A DNA stretch of 64,000 nt from Owenia fusiformis. Its lineage: Eukaryota > Annelida > Polychaeta > Sabellida > Oweniidae. The position numbers and the translations under genes are program-made. Positions 35,135 through 47,565 of this stretch are shown here, in pieces (the first letter of the stretch is position 1; every line of letters starts with the position of its first letter). The notes under the pieces are model-generated. The model was given only the letters and a program-made list of their open reading frames with translations. It searched no databases and was not told where the DNA came from. Where the stretch lies: contig CAIIXF020000007.1 in assembly GCA_903813345.2 (NCBI GenBank), positions 25,469,564-25,533,563 on the forward strand. Reading direction: 5' to 3'.

Positions 35135-37829
35135 ATGCCAGGAGAAAGAGAATCCGTCACGCTGTCACGACGAAGCTCTAGAAGTAGTTCTGGATTGGTC
35201 TATTCTGGATCTAAATCAACCAATCACGTACCAGGCACTGTAGGATACGCAGCAGAGCGCGAAAAGGCAAAATCATTATCTGGCATCACTATCCAAGACC
35301 TAAGAAATAAACGATTGTATTTTCGAGCAAGATACCCCAGTCAGTTTCACGAGTCCTACGTGTCAGGGTACCGAGTCCGAGGCTCAGGAGAACACCTTCC
35401 CGATGTGCCCATCTGCTACAAAACACCTTCAAAATACGTGTTGCAGCCTAGGAAACTGGACTGTGCGCACCAGAAGATGCACGCAGTGCCTATTTTCACC
35501 CGTAGACAGCGAGGTCAAAATATTGATGTTCGAGATCTAAGGATGCCGGAGTTTTATGGTCCGTTTTGTAAAACAAAGGGGAGAAATGCTGGAAAGTTTT
35601 TTAAGTGAGTTTTATATCTAATATTATCAGTCAGAGATTGATCTGGTGCAGACTTATGCCGTGATTATATTGTTTTCTCCAGGATCTTTATTCATTCTCC
35701 CAAATAGCTTGTCTACCCCCGAAGCCCAAAAGCAAGATGTTCGAAGCCTGAGACAAGACGGTCATACGGGTCTAACAGTAAACTGGATCTGATCCTTACC
35801 TCACATAACTTTAAATTATTAATCTATTTACACGTGTCTACTTTTTATTAAAAAGTTTAGCTCCGAAAATGGTCTACAATAAATATCGCAAATCGACGTT
35901 CCTTCATAAATGGCCTTATTTTCAATCAGTAGCCTAGTTACTACATATACAATTCATGAATAGATGCGCGTTTCTTGGTAAAATATCCTTTCTCATAATT
36001 CAAATCATTGAATAGAACTAATTACGACTTAAAATTGCGTTTTTATTTTCCTAATTATTCTGTAATTGAAATAATCATTAATAGACACACCTGTTTACTG
36101 TGTATACATTATACTGTTGTATATGGGAATTTTAATAGGTTATCTTAACAATATTGTAAACACGGCATGTAGATGATGGATCTCCTGAATTCCTAGAAAC
36201 CAGTATTATGTATATATGCAATGTTGTTATTTATCTACATTGGAATGATCAATCATACTAGGAAATGATGTTGTATCAGTCCCGTTTATAAGAGATTTGG
36301 TTTCGATTAACAATTTTGATTGAACAATCGTTTTGATTTTTTGATGGAACAATCGTTTTGATTTAGTATCATTTTGTTGATGAAAACAAAAAGCCACATA
36401 CATCATGTACATGGTTATATCTTAGATCATGACTACTTTCTGACCACGAAGATCGACATATCATTTAGATCCATTCATTGTCTCAAAGTAAAATCCGGGA
36501 GAAAAATATACAAATGATAATTATTCAATTTGGCTCGGTGATATTGACCTCCTTTTCACAAAAGGTCCTTTTACAATGTTAATGCAAGTAAAATTGTACC
36601 ATTCTTCATTTTAATGCCCAGTATCAATAAGTTCTTGAAAGGAAAACTGGTCTTTCCGGAATTTCTGTATAAATTGGGGTGTAACTCTCTCTAAAATTTA
36701 GTGTTCCCCATGTTATTTCCCCATAGTGAAAACTCATGCCATCCATTGGTTTCAGCTCATTTTGCTTATCTTTAAAATCACTGGAGCAATCTGCCTTTCC
36801 TTTTAGGAAATAAAGCATGTCTCAAAGCGCATTCTAATTATGCATAGGAACATTATAATAAAATGTTGCCCTTTCCGTGAAAATTAGGTCAATATTTTCG
36901 AAAAAGTTAATGGGTACATTGCCTCTTTAATATCATCATTACAAATATTTTTCTCGCAGATAATGCATATACGATACACATCCTCATTATCAGGAAACGA
37001 AGTGTGTAAATTGCAGCCAGGCTCCAGTGACCCTTGCTCTTATTGGTTATAACTTATTATTATATAGCCAATTAGTTGGAGCACCATTAGGAGTTGGTTG
37101 CATTGACCTCAAGAGTCTGTGGTTGCAGTTTACACAGACCCATCAGAAAATATTCATAATCCAGTGTTACTAATACTAATTATTAATAACTAGAGATATA
37201 AATAGCTAGTGTTATTTTTAATAGATATACTTGTTGATTTTTCTCCCGATTTTTCATGCGCATTACGAGTCAATACAAACAATGATCAATGTGTCAATAA
37301 ATGTATTTAGATGTCACATACATGGCATATGAGCTCATTTTCTTGACAGTATTTTACATTTATATAAAACGAATGATATGTCACTTAATATATAACCATG
37401 AGTAATCTTGAGCCATCTTCCATTATCTATCTTTCTTTTCTAGCTTATGATCATCCCAGTGTATGTTGGTTGTGTAGGTTGGTTACGCAAGCGATTCATA
37501 CAAGGGTTCATAAAGTAGACATTTATTAATGTTTTCTGCTTGATTCCAGGAAAACTGCCCAGGCTGATAGCTCGCATGAGCAATGGCAAAATGTAAGAAG
37601 CACATGCAGTCACCAATCAGTTCTTGACGAAACCAACCTAACTCAACCTCTATCCCAAGGGTATACAGAAACTGTTGACTGGAGTAACAACAATCAAGCG
37701 AACGAAACCCTTGAATATGATGGGGGTCACGAAACCGAGGACCATAGGGATTTATATTTAGACTCGGTTGGAAGCGAAATATCGGACACAGATAAAGATC
37801 CAATAGATTTAGATCTGCAATATATGTAA
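35135..37829 (+). CDS. uncharacterised protein, 2 exons, 249 residues
   Basis: Exon 1 is 35135-35604 and ends at a strong donor (AA/GTGAGT). Exon 2 is 37550-37829 and follows TTGATTCCAG. The phase is kept (AA+G gives Lys). The 249-residue product is soluble, without signal peptide or membrane segment. The N-terminal ~25 residues are Ser/Arg-rich (TLSRRSSRSSSG). The central part is rich in Tyr, Pro and Arg (DLRNKRLYFRARYPSQFHES; MPEFYGPFCKTKGRNAGKFF). The C-terminal ~90 residues are acidic and Asn/Gln-rich, ending DLDLQYM. I do not recognise the family. The Tyr/Pro/Arg character recalls small ciliary microtubule-associated proteins, but this is only an impression. TATAT/GTAAGA just before the stop could be another donor, so more exons are possible. 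Confidence 0.65.
36400..37170. repeat. diverged copy of the 52638 MITE family
   Basis: Shares with 52638-53358 the blocks GATCATGACTACTTTCTGAC (left) and ATCAGAAAATATTCATAATC (right), plus interior similarity (GGAAAACTGGTCTTT; CCATTGGTTTCAG). A further small palindrome, TGTGTAAATTGCAGCCA at 37009 against GGTTGCAGTTTACACA near 37120-37136, is inserted in its right half. It lies in the intron of the 35135 gene. Confidence 0.5.
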
Positions 37830-40185
37830 GAAAGAATAAAAAGTGAATCCGATTCAATACTAGTGAACGTTATTATCAGGGTACCTGCAGTATAGTTAGC
37901 CATGGGGAAAGGGGGGGGGGGGCGTTAACGTAGGACACAATTTGACCCAGGGTTTGAATATCCCATTAGAAATGACTCTGGAATAAAGGAGAAAATAAAA
38001 TAATTGAATTTTGTCTCTCTGTTACTCAGTTGATTATATAGTACTTTCATAATCAGGGGGCAATTTTGATATCTTTAAGGTAAACATGGTCAAATGACAT
38101 TACATGTACTACATGGCCTTATAGTTGTGGAGAGAGAAGTTATGATACATGTTGAATCAAAAACATGTCCGTTACACCCCGGTCACATTTGATTTACGGC
38201 GGCCGTGGCTTCACAAAATCAATTTAGAAAATCTGCACCGTACCAGGGGTTTCACCAGAATTTCTCACAACAGGCAATTAAAATAAATGAAAACAACAGG
38301 CAAAATTAATGGAAATTATAAATTTAACATGGAAAAATTGAAAAGTCCCTAAATACAACAGGCGATTTTATGAAAACAACCAGTGAAAATCTCCTGCCGC
38401 TAATGAAACTCCTGGCTTCCTGCTGTTCATTACTTGATGAATCACATGATCCATATTCTGAGAAATGGCACATTGCCATTCTGGTTTGTCAGAGTTTCTA
38501 TTCCGATGGATAGTAGAGACTCCTACAATGACACATGGTGCTAGTTCACGGGAGCTGTACCAATTACGCGCAATGGGTGAACGCGCGAGGTATTTGCATT
38601 GCACAACGATGGATAATTCACGCATTCACTAATAACGACTTTTAATGTTAGATAATTTGTAATTGATTTGACATAGACTCTAAATGATACCTGATTAAGC
38701 TTTATTAGCTTTTTGTTTTCTAAAATGCAAATTTAATTGTACGGCTTTAGTGCATTATTTTAATATTCTGTTTACCTGGGCTTTCACTTATATTGTAATA
38801 TTTATTGTTATTGTCTGAGTCATTAATTACAATCACGGAGGGAATATAACTAAAAGCAGATTTCCAAGTATCTGTTGTAAAACTAAATGAACAAGGAAAT
38901 CGTATTAATAACATCATCAAATACCGAGAATAACAAGATTATTACTCGATATACAGCAAGATAAACTTGCTTCACACACACGCAAGCGGGATTGTACTTA
39001 TCATAAAGGACGTACTTTGTCCTTGTGTAGTTACTAGTTTGTTTGTATCCAAACAGACTGTCAACCTTGTGTTGTGTACCGTCCTGTGGAAATTGCAGTG
39101 AACTGTTTTGCACAAAATTATCAAATTGAGGAAGCATTAATTCACAAGAAATAAACTAAAGAAATTACTAATAAGCTTCACATCAATTGGAAGTAAAGCT
39201 TGGAAAAGTAACAAGTGTGCAAATGAATGTACTACATCGGCCATTTTGAATAGCACTTCCCATGTAAACAAATATATTTGGAAACCAAATTTTGATATAT
39301 ATTGGCTCTAAAGTCTGAAATTTTCAGCTAATTTTCAAAAAATGTCAGAACTATAGAATATAGTCTAGGTCCTTCTGCATGATTGTCATAGCCAACGTTT
39401 AGCGTGGTTCGCCTTCCAGACCGCATTATTGGGGGGGGGGGTATTATCTACGGAAGGTGGACCCTAAACTTCCGGGTTGTTGCCTCAACGTGCATCCCGG
39501 GGTTAATGGCATTCGGTGTTATGGAACAGTAACATGAAGAACAATTAGACCATTAATCCGATCAAAAGACGATCGGCGATTTATAATATACCGCATTCAC
39601 CGAATCAATCACTCATTTTCCTAGAAAATTGTAATATGATCATATTTATATTCCGATTTTACGAAACGAAAGAACCTTCGTCGAGGTGACTGCAAACAAT
39701 ATAAATGATTTGAACTCAATTTTTGAAAATCGGTCCCTATTATCTAAAACGCATTTTCCAAATAATATTTACTAGATATAAATCCCCATTTAATAATTAA
39801 CAGAACGAGATCCAAATAAGACATATTTTTTAACAGCAAAATAAAATAAGTCATTCCTCAATTTTATTGCCATTCGCGGATCCAATTTATGATTGATCAT
39901 AATAATGAATAAGTCACGAGTGTAAGTGGCGCCATCATATCATTTATAAAAACTTTTCCCATTTTGACTACATTTAATATGTGTTAAGGGATACATGATG
40001 TATCATACAGAAAGATGTGATTGGTGTCGGAATGATGGAATGAAGTCTTGGCCCATTTTTAACAGACACTAAGAAACAGGATGTGGGGCATGATTGGTGA
40101 GGGCGCCATTGGATAAAAAGAGCGCCCAACATTATCTTAGAAAAATACAAGGGCCGACCATAAACTTTCTTACCGTTGGCTCTAG
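37830..40185. other. no convincing gene
   Basis: Contains a short poly-G run (37911-37922), another at 39431-39440, and scattered reading frames below 90 codons without splice support. Probably 3' UTR/flank of the 35135 gene followed by intergenic DNA. Confidence 0.35.
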
Positions 40186-40487
40186 ATTTTATAATAAGAG
40201 GAGTTTGATGTTGGAGTTGGAGTTGATTTTAAAATGAGACAGGATAGTTAGTTTGCTTGGAACTGTATGAGTTTCATATAAATTGGTTTATTGGTAGTGC
40301 AACAGAGTCAATACATATTTTTAGCAATTTTTTATAAAAAACGCTGCTCCACCTAACTTAATCATTGAAAATGTGCATTGACTTGACCAATGGACCAATT
40401 TATATGAAACTCAAATTGTTTAAAGCAAACTTATTACCCTGTCCCATGTAAACGTTTGAGCATCCAACTTCTCTTATTATAAAATCT
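40185..40487. mobile_element. 300-bp palindromic MITE
   Basis: GATTTTATAATAAGAG at 40185 is repeated inverted as CTCTTATTATAAAATC near 40471-40486. The interior is also inverted (GAGTTTCATATAAATTGG against CCAATTTATATGAAACTC). No clear target duplication was found. Confidence 0.65.
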
Positions 40488-40530
40488 CACTGCTACCCAC
40501 CTAATTACACAGACGTATCGTCGGTGTATC

Positions 40531-40561
40531 ATGGCGGAACTTCCTCCGGGACTAAGTTTCG
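40531..40561 (+). CDS. possible first coding exon of an unknown gene
   Basis: ATG starts a 10-codon frame, MAELPPGLSF, in a GC-richer patch (ATGGCGGAACTTCCTCCGGG) that ends at a donor-like G/GTAAGA (40562). This is the typical look of a first coding exon. I could not find the next exon on the plus strand within the window, so the gene may have a large intron (the GPCR would then lie within it) or the call may be wrong. Confidence 0.3.
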
Positions 40562-40932
40562 GTAAGATTTTTTTATTTCCCGATTTACACCTACTTATAA
40601 GTCACGTTGTGGATAATAATTTGGCTCGAAGTTAAGGAAGATAGTTTAGTTTGAGAATGTGTCGATGGTTTTAGGTTTTATATGTTAACAAAGACACAAT
40701 TCACGTATTTAGTCCCTCGCTTTTCTTACACTGACGATCGGCATTAATATTGCCAATATTACACTGATATTGGTCGTTTTGTTTTGGAAACTCATGAATC
40801 ATGACTCGAGTAACATATATCGACGAGAATAGTTCACCATTTCAGTGATTTGAAATCCATTATTACTTTAATGGTAGAATTATTTATTAATTAAATACTT
40901 TGTACAAATATATTTCTCTCCGTTATTGGGAT

Positions 40933-42265
40933 TTAATGTTTCGCTTGTACAGTGTACACTGATGACTGATGATTTTTATTTGCTGACAAACGGAACACAT
41001 CTGACTTATTTGTAGAGTAGAAACTATTGCTCGTTCGCGAATACCCATTCTTCGTTTTGTATGCCATCAAAGTGACGTCAGTTATACCATCCTTTGGAAC
41101 ATCTTTGCGCTTGCAATTCAATCTATCGAAGAGGGACCGCATCTCTACTCGAAATCTTTTACCAGAAATGCAATATAACAGGAAGTTGATTCCACAGTTT
41201 ATAAAGTATAATTGACGGGTGATGGCGTCAACTAGAATGCTTATACTATTCTCAAATACGGTCTTTGGCTCATTGTAGTTAAAATAGAAGAAGCGAATCG
41301 TAATTGGAAGAGTGAGAAGAACAAAAATGAAACTGATGCTCAGTAGCATGGCAGTCATTGAAGTGGTTTTATCATCCGTCTTTTCTGTAGAGTTTGACCT
41401 TCTTCTCCAAGATGACGCAATTATTAAATGGTACACTATTACGCAATTACACGTAAGAAGAATTGCAAATGGAAGTAAGGCTGCTACGACCATGTCAATG
41501 ATAGGCCAGACGTAATTTCTGAATGTAGCCTGGTTATCGGTAGTGATGGGTGTAACACTCGTGATCAAGAAAGATAATCTGTTCAAGTTCCTTGATTGGA
41601 TGAGTTCTGAAGGGGCCTTGTAGCCAAAACAAATGGCCGTTCAATAGAAGGAACAACAAAAGAATCACACCAACCGCGATCCAGGCATTCCTATGCGTAC
41701 ACAAGCGCTTCACCTGCAACGGCCATCCGACCATCAGCACTCTCTCCAGGGAGACAGCCACAAGGAGCCAGGCTGAGATATGGGCAAGATAGTACGCTAA
41801 GAAAGCCCCAGCTTTACACAATACCACGTGAGAGTTTCGAAAATCAATGTTCCACATTTCTATGATCCAAAAGCGCATTAGGGTGATCATTAGATTGAGC
41901 GTATCGGAGACACATATTGCGGCTAAATAAACGCTGGAGCTCATCGTCCACATCTTGGTCATTGTTAACACCAAAAATGTTAACAGATTCATGCACAGTC
42001 CCAATAATATGATAACTGGTGATACGTAACGCATAATCACAGCTGCGGCGTCTTCCAACTGTTGACTCTCGGGGTCTTTCGGGGGAATTTTCTCCAGAAG
42101 CAGATCAAGTAAACACTCAGACTTATCACTCGGGGATTCCATCATAAAACATTGCATAATTAAAATGTCCCTGGGATCGGGCATTGCGGCTGTAGTCGTA
42201 ACAGTGATATTCTCAATAGTTGCGTTTGTGAACATCATAACGCCCTCCGTTGTTGACGCATTCAT
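40933..42265 (-). pseudogene. class A (rhodopsin-like) GPCR, peptide-receptor type, one frameshift
   Basis: A single-exon seven-membrane receptor, about 440 residues. The first frame (42265-41534) has an extracellular N-terminus with N-glycosylation sites (NAS, NAT, NIT), TM1 (ILLGLCMNLLTFLVL, Asn1.50), TM2 (AAICVSDTLNL, Asp2.50), the TM3 disulphide Cys (VVLCKAGAF) with LERV in place of DRY, TM4 and loop 2 up to ECYTHHYR and a stop. The second frame continues at 41533 with TM5 (YVWPIIDMVVAALLPF), TM6 and TM7, where INFLLYC stands for NPxxY; it ends VQAKH. Skipping one base around 41538-41545 joins the frames. The TM7 form is seen in invertebrate FMRFamide/TRH-like receptors. This is either a real loss of function or a one-base sequence error, because the rest is intact. 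Confidence 0.8.
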
Positions 42266-43204
42266 ACTTAGGAGAGACGGGTTACTATTCGTTCAGCTGA
42301 CGTTTCTTCAGTTTAATGTCACGCATCTGTAAAATAAAATGAATTCTGTAACATTAAAATACATATAACACGACCTCGAAATATTAAATCAGAAATGGAA
42401 GACGAGGTGAGAGTAAGTTTTGAAAAATGTCATAATTCTACAATATTTTTTTCTCATATTTCCTTGTCATTCCTATGTTATAAAAGGTTCAATCGTCCTA
42501 ATTGCATTTCAGCATAACCATTCGATTCTTCAGCGCATCTGGTATAATATTAATATGGTGGTCCCTTTTAAAACGTAATGAATTTGGACTGGGATTCAAT
42601 AACATCTATATTCTATACAATCTCAATAAATTCTATTTTCAGAAATTAAAAAAATTACTCATGGAACACTGAGAGTATATGATAATAGATATATTTTCTG
42701 TATCTCGTTTTATCTGCCATCAAGTATTTCTATTATGGATGATACACTTATGACAATATCGCTGACGGATCGGGTATTAATGTGGTTGAAATTATTTGTT
42801 GGAATCTCTTTTTAACACATTGGAGTCATTGTTCTTGCTTTATAATTTAGATTTGATAACTCATCGTTAATTCGTGCATGACGGTTTAATTCACAAAGTC
42901 TGCAGATATAGAACATCGGCTGGCGTCAATTATTTATGGGAGTAATTTCGTTAAATATATCAAGTGTTTTATTATGTATCATGTATTTTACGAAAAGTAT
43001 TGTTTCAACCAATCAAAAAACTATTCTAAAATTAGATATGTTACGAAAGGCTTTTCTTGATGAGATATATATTCTAATAATGTAAATATTAGCGTTCAGC
43101 AATCAATTGAATTCCGAACAATGTCGCAAACTGAATCATACAAAATGTTTAAATGTAATTTCAAGTTCGAGCCAAATTGACATTCAATTTCAAATGGGCA
43201 TATA
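42266..43204. other. upstream of GPCR, no gene seen
   Basis: AT-rich, no exon-like frames; presumably the GPCR promoter side. Confidence 0.3.
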
Positions 43205-44701
43205 CACAGGCTGGTATCGAAAAAATTGTCCGCTGTGACGGAGCGTGCTATTTTGCATAGAAACACTAGGAAATCCACACAATTTATTTTTTTACTCATA
43301 TGTTTTGGTATATCAAAGAAAATTACTGACTCCATGCAATGAATATATCATTTGCGGGTAACTTTAACTTCTGTTCGAAGTCCAACAACGCAAAGAGTAA
43401 AAGCTATTGAAAACGGCGTCGGAGTATCATACTCAAAAATGTACCATTTCTTTTATTTCTTTTTAATGGTACAATATAGCGACACTATAATATTTACATA
43501 TGTTTTCAGCATAACTCTGAAGGTATTAATGAGATCTGTATGTATTGGGTATTTTTTATTTTTTTATAAAAAATAATGTTTCATTTTTTTGTCCGCTGTG
43601 ACGGAGCAGTTTCAAATCTGAAATACATTAAGACTTTAGATTTATAGATTTATAATATATCTCTTTATAACTACACGTTAGAGGAGGGAGCGTGTTAAAT
43701 CTCTTTCGTAAAGAATTCTGAAAAATAAAACGGAATAAAAGTACACAATTCAAATTCTGAGATGGATATACGACCACTCTTTAAGCTCCTTTTCTCAGTT
43801 TGTACTGTAATCCAAGTTATGCATGGTAACTCATTAAAAATGATAGTCAACTTTATTTCAGTATAGGGTATTTGCCTTTCGTTGTGCCTACTGTGGATCC
43901 ATCAACTGACATGGTCATTTTTTATGGTAACTTATATTCAGTAATATTATGTGGTAAAAGGTTATACATCTGTCGGAATGCAGGATGTCTTTGCGCTTTT
44001 TCGAATAAATTCATATTAGCGCTATTTACACTACACTTGACATTCCAAGACGCCTTTGCGAAAACGTATTAGAAATATTATGTTGAGTTTACACCATGTT
44101 GATTCATGTTGATTTACAAACCTCCGAAAAATGCTAAGAGTCGTCGTTTTTACATCTCAGATTTACATTACCCCAGATCTCCCAGAGGCTACTTGTCATA
44201 ATTTAGGAAAGTGATTTGTGACGTTCTCTATTCTAAGGGTACTTTTAAAAGGTATAATTTGAATCTTAAATTCTTAACGTAGTTCACAGTTAAAACTACT
44301 CCGTCACAGCTGACAAAAAATGTAAACATTATTTTTTATAAAAAATATTAAAAATACCCAATACATCAAGATATCATTAATACCTTCAGAGTTATACTGA
44401 AAACATATGTAAATATTATAGTGTCACTCTATTGTACCATTAAAAAGAAATAAAAGAAATGGTACATTTTGGAGCATGATACCCCGGCGCCGTTTTCAAT
44501 AGCTTTTACTCTTAGCGTTGTTGGACTTCAAACAAAAGTTAAAGTTACCCGCAAATGATATACCCATTGCATGGAGTAAGAAACTTTCTTTGGTATAGCG
44601 AAACATATGAGTAAAAAAATAAATCGTGTGGGTTTCTTAGTGTATCTATGCAAAATAGCACGCTCCGTCACAGCGGACAAATTTTTCGATACCAGCCTGT
44701 G
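43205..44701. mobile_element. foldback transposon, CACAGGCTGG ends, with loop insert
   Basis: Perfect ends CACAGGCTGGTATCGA (43205) and TCGATACCAGCCTGTG (44701), with a 5-bp duplication ATATA on both sides (43200-43204, 44702-44706). The two arms of about 410 bp are inverted copies. Each arm carries GTCCGCTGTGACGGAGC near its outer end and again near its inner end. Between the arms lies a loop of about 660 bp (about 43625-44285) that the related copy at 54419 lacks. There is no transposase. Confidence 0.85.
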
Positions 44702-45483
44702 ATATACGACGAATTCTAACAAAGTTTTTCATTGGTAATCACAAATTAAAAATAGAAACGGTTAAATATGAACGCCCAAAATAAAAATTCGATGAAAGAA
44801 CTTCTGAGGTTTTAGATTTAAGCTAAATAGAAAACGAAAAACATGTAGTACCAGGCGATACTTTCATGTAAAAATTATATGGAACGTGCAACATACAACA
44901 TAATAAATAAATAAGAAACAATTTGTTATTTTGACAATGGGCGTAGTTGGAAGAGTACCTGAAAAGTAAGAAAAACCAAAAAACGGAAATTCCGTCACCA
45001 ATCACCATTAAAATAAAACGATTATACTTAATTATAAACAATCAGAATAGTGTACGTACAATTCCCAATTCGGTGAAGTTTCGTTAAATTGCTCAATCTT
45101 TTTTATTAACTTTATCGAATGAAATTCCAATGGCAAGTTTTACTTACGTGGTATCGCGGCCAAGGCTGATCGTATCATCTCATATGTACATCCACCTCAA
45201 TATATTTTCCAGCTACAGGTGCTTAAACATAGTCGTTTTTAATGTATAATTATGTTAATTAGAATATAGAGAAGTGTCAATATTGAAAATCGTCATCAGT
45301 TGTGTTTTTATGGCAAATGTTTCGCACAGAGTTTATCACGACGTATGTTATCGAGAATAATTAAAGAGTAATGAAATGCCACTAACGTGTTTTTCCGATA
45401 ATACCTATTCAGATGTTTTCAGGACGAATGAGGCACCAACGCATTCAATGCAAGCATATTGTTTTAATGTATGTCCTAATTAA
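44702..45483. other. no gene seen
   Basis: AT-rich spacer between two mobile elements; nothing supported. Confidence 0.35.
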
Positions 45484-47201
45484 AGGGTCGTGTAAACCGC
45501 AAATGGGCTTTTTATACGATTTGTGGATTAGTGGTTTCTGGTAGTGGATATAAGGTGATAGGGTGACCCAAAAACGTTACCCTCTGATTTTGAAATATTT
45601 TTCACAATTATGAAAGAATCTAGTCTAGCTATAAAGCCCTTGTGTTCCCCTCTTACTGCAACTCTGTGTTGTGTTGGTGAATGTTGTCCAAAGTATTGAA
45701 GCAAGACTGGTAATCTTCATGATTTTTTTGTATTGAGAGAGAGGTCAATGCCCATGGAACATTTATGTACTTGCATAGCATCAATGATTTAGATATTTAG
45801 CAATATCATTTTTCCGTAGCTAGAGGCATGCTCTGACGCCTAACTACTTAAAAATGTAAGTGAGAAATCGTCTCTCATAAAAGTCACCAAATAAGCAACT
45901 CAGTTCATCACATTTGACAAAATTGTTTTAGAAAATGCGTAGATATGACGTGTAATGTTGATAATTGTGTGTTAAGCAATCCAGATATGACTCAAATAAT
46001 AGCTAAGACAGAGATCTCAATTTCAGAAAATTGTATTTTTGAACATTTTTGGACGATTTCACCTGAGAGTAAACAGTGTATCTGGACGAAATTGACGTCA
46101 TTACTATGATGTATCGCAAAAAGCTCGCGCACGCATTGTTACACATTGTGTGGCGTAATCCAGAGGATCCTCGCTTTTAACATGGTAGAATGTGACGTTT
46201 TTGAGAAAAATGTACACAAATGAAAATCCTTTCGTCCTCCACATTTACCTCTCTATCTCAAAACATTTTAGACGAATAACTCTGATATCATATATATATT
46301 GTTAATGGGCTAGGAGCATCATAAAACACGAATCAATTGATATTTTAGGTGAAATAAATATACCTGTTGCTGTGCTTGAAAATAGGCGAATGGCGTAAAT
46401 TAGCCCTATTTTGATGAATTTTGAAAACCTTTCGTCCTCCACTTTTCCACATACAACAGAAAACACATACTTTTCCGAACAAAATCAAATATTTATTAAT
46501 AAACTAGAGTTTAGGAGCAAAATAATCATGTATGATTTATTAAAAATTGATCTCGTATTTTTTGTTTAATGTACACCTGAAAAGTTGAAGGAACAAAAAA
46601 ATGAGCAGAAAAGGTCGCTGTCAACAGATTCTATTTTTCAAACTCTATGACGTCACAATATGGGACGCTTACTAAAATTCATCCTTTGAAATAAAACTTC
46701 TATCTACCTTTATCAAGACGAAAAATAAGTATAATAGTCATATATTGTTTGAGTTATAAGCGTTTAAAAACGAAAAATAATTCAAAATGTAACGTGTCAA
46801 CAGGGAATATTTGCCAGATGTTTTGGTAAAAAACTCTTTTTTAAAAAAGAACGCGCAAGAATTGTGAACGGAGTGTAGTTGATCTAAAAAACTTCATCGA
46901 AACAGCTTTAAAATGAAATACAACTTTAATTAGAATATTATTTTAGAATCCGGGGAATCAAAGTTACATTCACGCGATACCCCTAAAAAACAAATGCGCC
47001 ACCTTTTTGCGACACGTCTATATAGTCTATATTTTATGAATCTTAAAATAAAATTACAGATGCAATATGAATAGACCAATATTTTCTGGATTAATTGAAC
47101 AATCTAGCTACCAAAAAATCATATTTGAGAAAGTTCCTAATATTCGATGCTCTTCTTCACACCATGGGGCTTTAGGGAATCGGTTTGAAGAACATGACCC
47201 T
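45484..47201. mobile_element. TTAA-type non-autonomous transposon
   Basis: The left end AGGGTCGTGTAAACCG and inverted right end GACCCT preceded by AGAACAT are flanked on both sides by TTAA (45480-45483, 47202-47205). A further inverted match lies inside (ATGGGCTTT against the inverted GGGGCTTTAGG). TTAA duplication is typical of piggyBac and Kolobok. The 1.7-kb body has no transposase frame. It contains a direct repeat, CTTTCGTCCTCCAC, at 46229 and 46430. Confidence 0.55.
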
Positions 47202-47205
47202 TTAA

Positions 47206-47389
47206 CCTAGAAAGCTGTTTAATTAATTTCTAAATCCTTCAACTTGGTTCAACACAATGAAAAACATGAGTTGTAGATAGAAGGACGACATTTATATATC
47301 GTGATCATATTGTCTGACAAAAGCACGGACAGCAGCTGAAATCTGCAGCGTCCACGCCACACACGTAGTGTAGGTAGGAACGGAAATTC
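47206..47389. other. no gene seen
   Basis: Short AT-rich spacer without recognised features. Confidence 0.3.
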
Positions 47390-47565
47390 AAACAAAACAA
47401 TGCTTTAATATGCAAAATATCAACACCTACCATTTGCTACAGACGTCGATCGCCAACCACTGAACACCAATCGCCTAACTCCAACCGCCGAACGCCGTCC
47501 ACAAAAAGTTGGAGATTATAGCAATATGTCATCACGTGATGGAGACATAAAAATGACGTAATTAT
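47390..47565 (-). repeat. dispersed repeat R2, inverted copy
   Basis: AAAACAATGCTTTAATATGC, CACCTACCATTTGCTACAGA, ACCGCCGAACGCCGTCCACA and a final TGGAGACATAAAAA are the reverse complement of the R2 repeat seen at 25040-25200. Confidence 0.65.

Noticed and set aside
37483-37857. 124-residue minus-strand frame
   Set aside because: Antisense of exon 2 of the 35135 gene, which has matching splice sites and phase on the plus strand.
38368-39137. Two minus-strand frames of about 85 codons
   Set aside because: No splice-supported continuation, no recognisable domain, and ordinary composition for random AT-rich sequence.
43872-44072. 66-residue frame in the loop of the 43205 foldback element
   Set aside because: Too short and without recognisable motif to be called a transposase or a captured gene; kept only as a question about the loop.
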